NCBI GenBank assembly: GCA_022376515.1
Contig: WTXI01000069.1
Span: 109,465-173,464, forward strand
Direction of reading: 5' to 3'
Origin: Lactifluus volemus
Taxonomy: Eukaryota; Basidiomycota; Agaricomycetes; Russulales; Russulaceae
Length of the DNA stretch: 64,000 nucleotides
Position numbers and translations under genes: made by a program. The notes under the pieces were generated by a model. The model searched no databases, was not told where the DNA came from, and was given only the letters and a program-made list of their open reading frames with translations. Below are positions 59,416 to 64,000 of the stretch, piece after piece (within the stretch, counting starts at the first letter, position 1; the number at the start of each line of letters is the position of its first letter).

Positions 59416-62400
59416 AGGGCTCTGATCTCGCCGCCTGGATCCGAGCCTTAGTACCGAATAGCTTGTATTTAAATGCCATTTCATCAATGGAAGTTCCCAT
59501 TATTTATTCAAGCTATAACGGCGGAATGAAAGAAGACAAAGCGCTTGTCGATAGTGGCGCTACCAGTAATTTATCGATCATCGAACGGCAGAAAGATGGC
59601 AACTAGGAACGAAAGATCTAGAAAACCAATCCAGATCTTTAACGTCGACGGACAGAAAACAAATTAGGACGAGTCACGAAGTTTTCTACCTTACGCATCC
59701 GTATGGGAAAACTAGAAGAATTACAAAACTTCTTCATCACAGATCTAGGCATGGACCGCATCATCCTCGGATACCCATGGCTAGAAACATTCAATCCACG
59801 ACTCAATTGGAAAAACCGAACCCTAGACGATGAAAACCCAAAGATTTGCCTCGAATCCCAATATTACCACGCAGCAGTTGCCCTCAAAGAAAAAGCTCGA
59901 GTTTACTTGCACGAGCCTAGAACCTGCTGGAAAATCCCAAGAATGGGCTATTGCGGACACTGAACGACGCACGGCTTCTAGCGCTGCTGTTCAAGGACTA
60001 CCCCTTGAATACCGGCGTCATGCCTTCATCTTTGACGAAGAAGCAGCAAAACGCTTCCCTCCTAGCTGAGGAAAATTTGACATGGAGATAAAGTTAAAAC
60101 CGGATGCACCGACATCATTAACTGCAAGTTTATCCACTAACTGAAGAAGGGAAGGAAATTACAAAGAAATTCCTCAAAGAACATCAAGAGAAAGGCTATA
60201 TCGAGCAAACGGACTCCCCTTGGTCTTCGCCTTGGTTCCTCATCCCTAAAGCGGACGGAAGTTCTAGACCAGTTCAAGATTATCGACGCGTTAATGAACA
60301 TACTATCCCGACGTCTACCCTCTCCCCCGCATCGAAAATCTTCTAGAACAACTCCATGGCATGCGATATTTCACTACCCTTGACATCCGATGGGGGTACC
60401 ACAATATTCGCATCAAAGACGAAGACCAATGGAAAGCCGCCTTTAAAACTCCCTATGGTCTTTTTAAGCCTAAAGTAATGTTCTTTGGACTACGAAACTC
60501 ACCAGCGGTCTTCCAAAGATTCATGGATGCCGCCTTTGCCGATCTGTCAACAAATACCCAGGACGCATTCTAATCTATATGGATGACGTCCTCATTTGTT
60601 CCGACAATCTAGAAGAGCTTCGAGAAATCACTCACGCAGTTCTCACACGCGCCCGTGAACTCTCCTTATTCTTCAAAGCGTCAAAATGCCACTTTGAGAA
60701 AGAACAAGTCAAATACCTTGGTATTGAAGTCCGTGATGGGAAGATAACAATCGACCCAACAAAAGAAACGGCCTAGCCAATTGGCCCACCGTCCTTACAA
60801 AAGTAGAAGACGTCAGAAGCACCCTTGGCGTCCTCGGTTTTCAACGACCCTTCATCCGTGGCTTTGCCGACATTGCGCGCCCCATTACTGCACTTCTAAA
60901 GAAGGGGGTGAAGTTCGACTGGACCGATGAGTGCAGTAATGCCTTAAAAATTTTACTCCAACGCGTGCAAGAAGACCCAGTCCTATACCGACCTGACTAC
61001 TCAAAACCCTTTGAACTCGAAGTAGATGCCTCCCAATATGCCACTGGGCAGTCCTACTTCAAAGAGACAAAGATAACAAACCAAGAGCAGTCGGTTATGA
61101 CTCACACACCTTCAACGCTGCGGAGAGAAATTACCCAGTCTATGACCGCGAACTTTAGCAGTCGTCAGAGGACTCCTTCGATGGGAACACGTGTTGTTAT
61201 CTTCACCATTCCCGATCAAAGTATACACCGACCACAACAACCTCCGATTTTATCGATCACCACGAAACATTGCACGAAGAGTGGCGCGCTACTTGAGCAA
61301 GTTAGCAGAGTTTAACTTTGAACTCATCCACAAACCTGGCGCTACAAATCGTGCCGACGCCCTGTCACGACACCCCGCCATTCCCAAAGGCGATGATGAC
61401 AACGAAGACGTCGTGGTGTTACCAGACAAGCTCTTTGTTCAAGCAATGGAACTGCACTCCATCGAAGAGCGTGTTTGGTTAGCACAAAAAGAAAAAGACA
61501 ACCTTATGAAACAATGGGCGGAGGAACATCAGCTAGAGCAAGATCACAAGGGACAGTGGTGGAAAGCGGACGCTCCAGTAGTCCCTGAGGACGACCAACT
61601 GAAGAAAGATATACTCTGGCGTTATCATGACCATCAGCTCGCTGGCCATCCAGGTATCGCCAATACCATGATAGAAGTCTTCCATAACTTCTGGTGGCCC
61701 GGACTCAAACAGTATGTCACCCAATACGTCAAGGGATGCGCCACATGCCAGTCAACGAAACCCCTTACCCATCGCCCAAAACCCCCTATCGCTCCCATCG
61801 AACCACGAGAACAGGAAACATCCAATGTTCCTTTCCAAGTAGTGGCGATGGACCTTATCACGGATCTTCCCGAGTCACATGGATATGATTCCATCCTTAC
61901 AATTGTTGATCACGATTGCACTAAAGCTGCCGTCTTCTTACCATGCACAAAAAAGATCACCACGGAAGAAGTTATCGACTTATACATCTCCAATGTTTTT
62001 CCGAATTACGGCGTTCCCCGAAGAATCATCTCTGATAGAGATCCTCGCTTCACATCACACCTAGCCACGGGGCTCTGCCAGAAACTCAAGATATCGCAAA
62101 ATATCAGTACTGCCTATCACCCTCAAACGGACGGTCAATCGGAAAGGAGCAACCAACGAGTAGAACAATATCTCCGTATTTACGGCAACGACTACATGAA
62201 TGATTGGTCCACGCTTCTACCCATGGCCCAGTTCGTCCATAACTCATGGCCAAACGCCACAACCGGATTTACTCCGTACGAACTTCTCATCGGATACACC
62301 CCTCTCGTCACAACCTCTCGGATCACAAGCCATCTACCCTATGTCAACAAAAGATCCGAAGAACTCAAAAAACATCCGAGAAAAGGCCCGATCAGCAATG

Positions 62401-63975
62401 AAACACGCACAAACCCTCCTTCACAAACGCACAGAACATAAGAAGGGTCAACGCCACTACCGAAAATACGCCGTAGGAGAGAAGGTCTGGCTCGAAGGTA
62501 CCAATCTCAAAATGACGCACCTTAGCAGCAAGCTAGCTCCAAAACGCTACGGACCTTTTACAATCACCAAAGTCATATCACCGGTAGTTGTACGCCTCAA
62601 GCTCCCAGATCGATGGCAGATTCATGATGTGTTTCACACATCACTGATCGCTCCCTATACGGAAACACCCGAACATGGTCCGAACTTTGAACAGCCTCCA
62701 CCGGAACTTGTAGACGGAGAAGAGGAGTACGAAGTGGAAGCTGTTCTAGGGTCCAGACGTATCGGACCAAAGAACAAGACCAAACTCCAATATCTCCTAA
62801 AGTGGAAAGGATATTCCGCCGCACACAACACATGGGAACCAGCTGAGAATGTTGACGCCCCAGAATTACTCACAGCCTTTTACAAAGCTCAACCAAAGGC
62901 TATAAGAACCCTCCTGCTCCAGCAAGAGACGACATCACCAACTTTCATCCCCACCACTACAACTACCACCACCACACCACCTTTACCGAGCTCCCTCACA
63001 ATTCGCTATATGCAACATGTCCCAGCCCAATATGACCTACCCGCACCACGTCCCATCCGCCCGGTCCACCCATCGTCCCTCCTCTACCAATCATCGTTCG
63101 GCCTCTCCACCATTTATCCCAGTGAGTTATACACGGCGTCCGAGAAACCGCTCCCCGACCCCCGTTCCCCCGCCTTATACCCGCGAATTACACCACTCGA
63201 CGACACGCTATGAGAGTCCCTCTTCCAGGCCTGTGAATTCGCAGCGTGGGCCATACAACAACCCAAACCGACACGTTCGATTTGGGAGTACCTCGCACCT
63301 CGCACCGACCATCCGTGGACCCCACTCACCAACCTCCCACCGCCCTCGTGGAACGAGGACCTCCCCGATTTTGGTGGACTCCCGCGGAGCGACGCCGCCC
63401 CCTCCCCGCCAAACAACCAACTACCATCCCTACCAAGCTCACCGACCTCTAACATCTGCAACTCGCCCGCCTCATCTATCTCCCCTATCCAGGACGACGA
63501 ACTCGGATGGGCACTTGATAATGACAACAACGCTAACGACGACCAGTGGCCAGGGAGTACAGTTCATGACGGCGAGAGTGCCCTTCACTGCAAGACTTGC
63601 ATGGAACGGGTCGTCAATAGTAGCAGTGGAACCGCCGCTGATTCCGCCGCAGCCCGGATCACGCACACGCCCTATTGTGGTCGATGCAAGCGACGAAACC
63701 CCGGGCACCTCTACATCGAGTGCCCCCTCCACGACTGGTGTGAGTGGTGTGCTGACTACGGCCATCCAGGCCCTTCATGTCATGAACCCCACCAGCAATG
63801 CAAGTTCGGAGACTCTTGTAGAGTCCCCCTAGAACACCCTCATTGGCATTGGTCGTGCCCCTACACCGAAGACAAGAAGGCTTACCTCTGGTATGGCCAC
63901 GGTGTTGACCGCTCCACGTCTGGCTGGATCAACGCGGAAATGAGCGACTGGGACTATGCCGCTGACCATGAATAA
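59416..63975 (+). pseudogene. pol: Ty3-B3 Pol, frameshifted
   Basis: Protease (ALVDSGATSN), RT (LDIRWGYHNIRIKDEDQW, IYMDDVLIC), RNase H (EVDASQYATG), integrase (HDHQLAGHPG; SDRDPRF; GQSERSNQ), chromodomain (LLKWKGYSAAHNTWEPAENV) and the zinc domain (63601-63975) are all present but spread over frames such as 59703-59963, 60361-60573, 61191-62441 and 62200-63213. Comparison with Ty3-B1 explains nearly all breaks by single-base losses. Confidence 0.87.
63017..63832 (+). CDS. Overlapping +1-frame ORF in Ty3-B3 pol (ORF3 candidate, 271 aa)
   Basis: The same frame, start (7 nt after a Pol-frame ATG at 63010) and length as in Ty3-B1. It stays open here although the Pol frame over the same bases stops at 63211-63213. 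See the Ty3-B1 and Ty3-A counterparts for the comparison. Confidence 0.5.
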   Translation: MSQPNMTYPHHVPSARSTHRPSSTNHRSASPPFIPVSYTRRPRNRSPTPVPPPYTRELHHSTTRYESPSSRPVNSQRGPYNNPNRHVRFGSTSHLAPTIRGPHSPTSHRPRGTRTSPILVDSRGATPPPPRQTTNYHPYQAHRPLTSATRPPHLSPLSRTTNSDGHLIMTTTLTTTSGQGVQFMTARVPFTARLAWNGSSIVAVEPPLIPPQPGSRTRPIVVDASDETPGTSTSSAPSTTGVSGVLTTAIQALHVMNPTSNASSETLVESP

Positions 63976-64000
63976 ACGCAGGTGGGACTGCGCCTTAGAC

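Larger units (their letters stand above)
56959..64000 (+). mobile_element. Ty3-B3, 3' end outside the window
   Basis: A 607 bp 5' LTR (56959-57565), self-priming site, gag and pol on the plus strand. Pol ends at 63975; the polypurine tract and 3' LTR lie past 64000. The bases before the LTR, ccact, predict the target duplication at the other end. Confidence 0.94.

Overview
This window looks like an accessory, transposon-rich stretch of a basidiomycete (probably Agaricomycete) genome. The evidence is spliced genes with 49-61 nt introns, two NACHT-WD40 (NLR/STAND) genes, a fungal-type 2OG-Fe(II) oxygenase, a DNAJC7-like TPR-DnaJ relic, and nested Ty3/gypsy chromoviruses and Ty1/copia elements. 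There are no bacterial genes, rRNA, tRNA or CRISPR arrays.

Layout. (1) 193-4822 (-) is an NLR gene of five visible exons whose 5' end is cut by an LTR. (2) 4823-18658 (-) is a Ty3/gypsy chromovirus (Ty3-A) with a near-intact Ty1/copia element (Ty1-A, 11782-17137) inserted in its gag. (3) 18659-22746 (-) is a second copia (Ty1-B), cut at the start of its RT by the Ty3-A LTR. (4) 23330-23945 (+) is a DNAJC7-like pseudogene. (5) 24932-40235 (-) is a second chromovirus family (Ty3-B1), with a sister copy (Ty3-B2, 32190-39824) inserted in its 5' LTR. (6) 40241-49390 holds low-complexity DNA, a degraded Pro/Ser-rich gene, two copia RT relics and, between them, one intact gene for a 2OG oxygenase (46338-47707, -). 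(7) 49391-53501 (-) is a second NLR, a tandem paralogue of the first. It is interrupted by a 2.5 kb poly(A) retroposon (53502-56014) with a 14 bp target duplication. (8) 56395-56958 is a diverged Ty3-A-type LTR interrupted by a third Ty3-B copy (Ty3-B3, +), which runs off the right edge.

How it fits together. The two NLR paralogues keep the NACHT ATPase and 14 WD40 repeats but have lost their N-terminal effector-side coding to insertions. Their differences cluster at a few positions per WD blade, as in fungal allorecognition NLRs. The LTR elements form a datable stack: LTR pairs differ by 0.2-0.75%, mostly at CpG.

The most interesting signals are in the chromoviruses. Both families appear to self-prime in the Tf1 manner: an 11-12 nt site next to the LTR is complementary to the predicted 5' end of the element's own RNA. 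Both also carry, after the integrase chromodomain, an extra module: a conserved three-part Cys/His zinc-knuckle domain in the Pol frame, and an overlapping +1-frame ORF that starts at an ATG exactly 7 nt after a Pol-frame ATG. I know of no description of this module.
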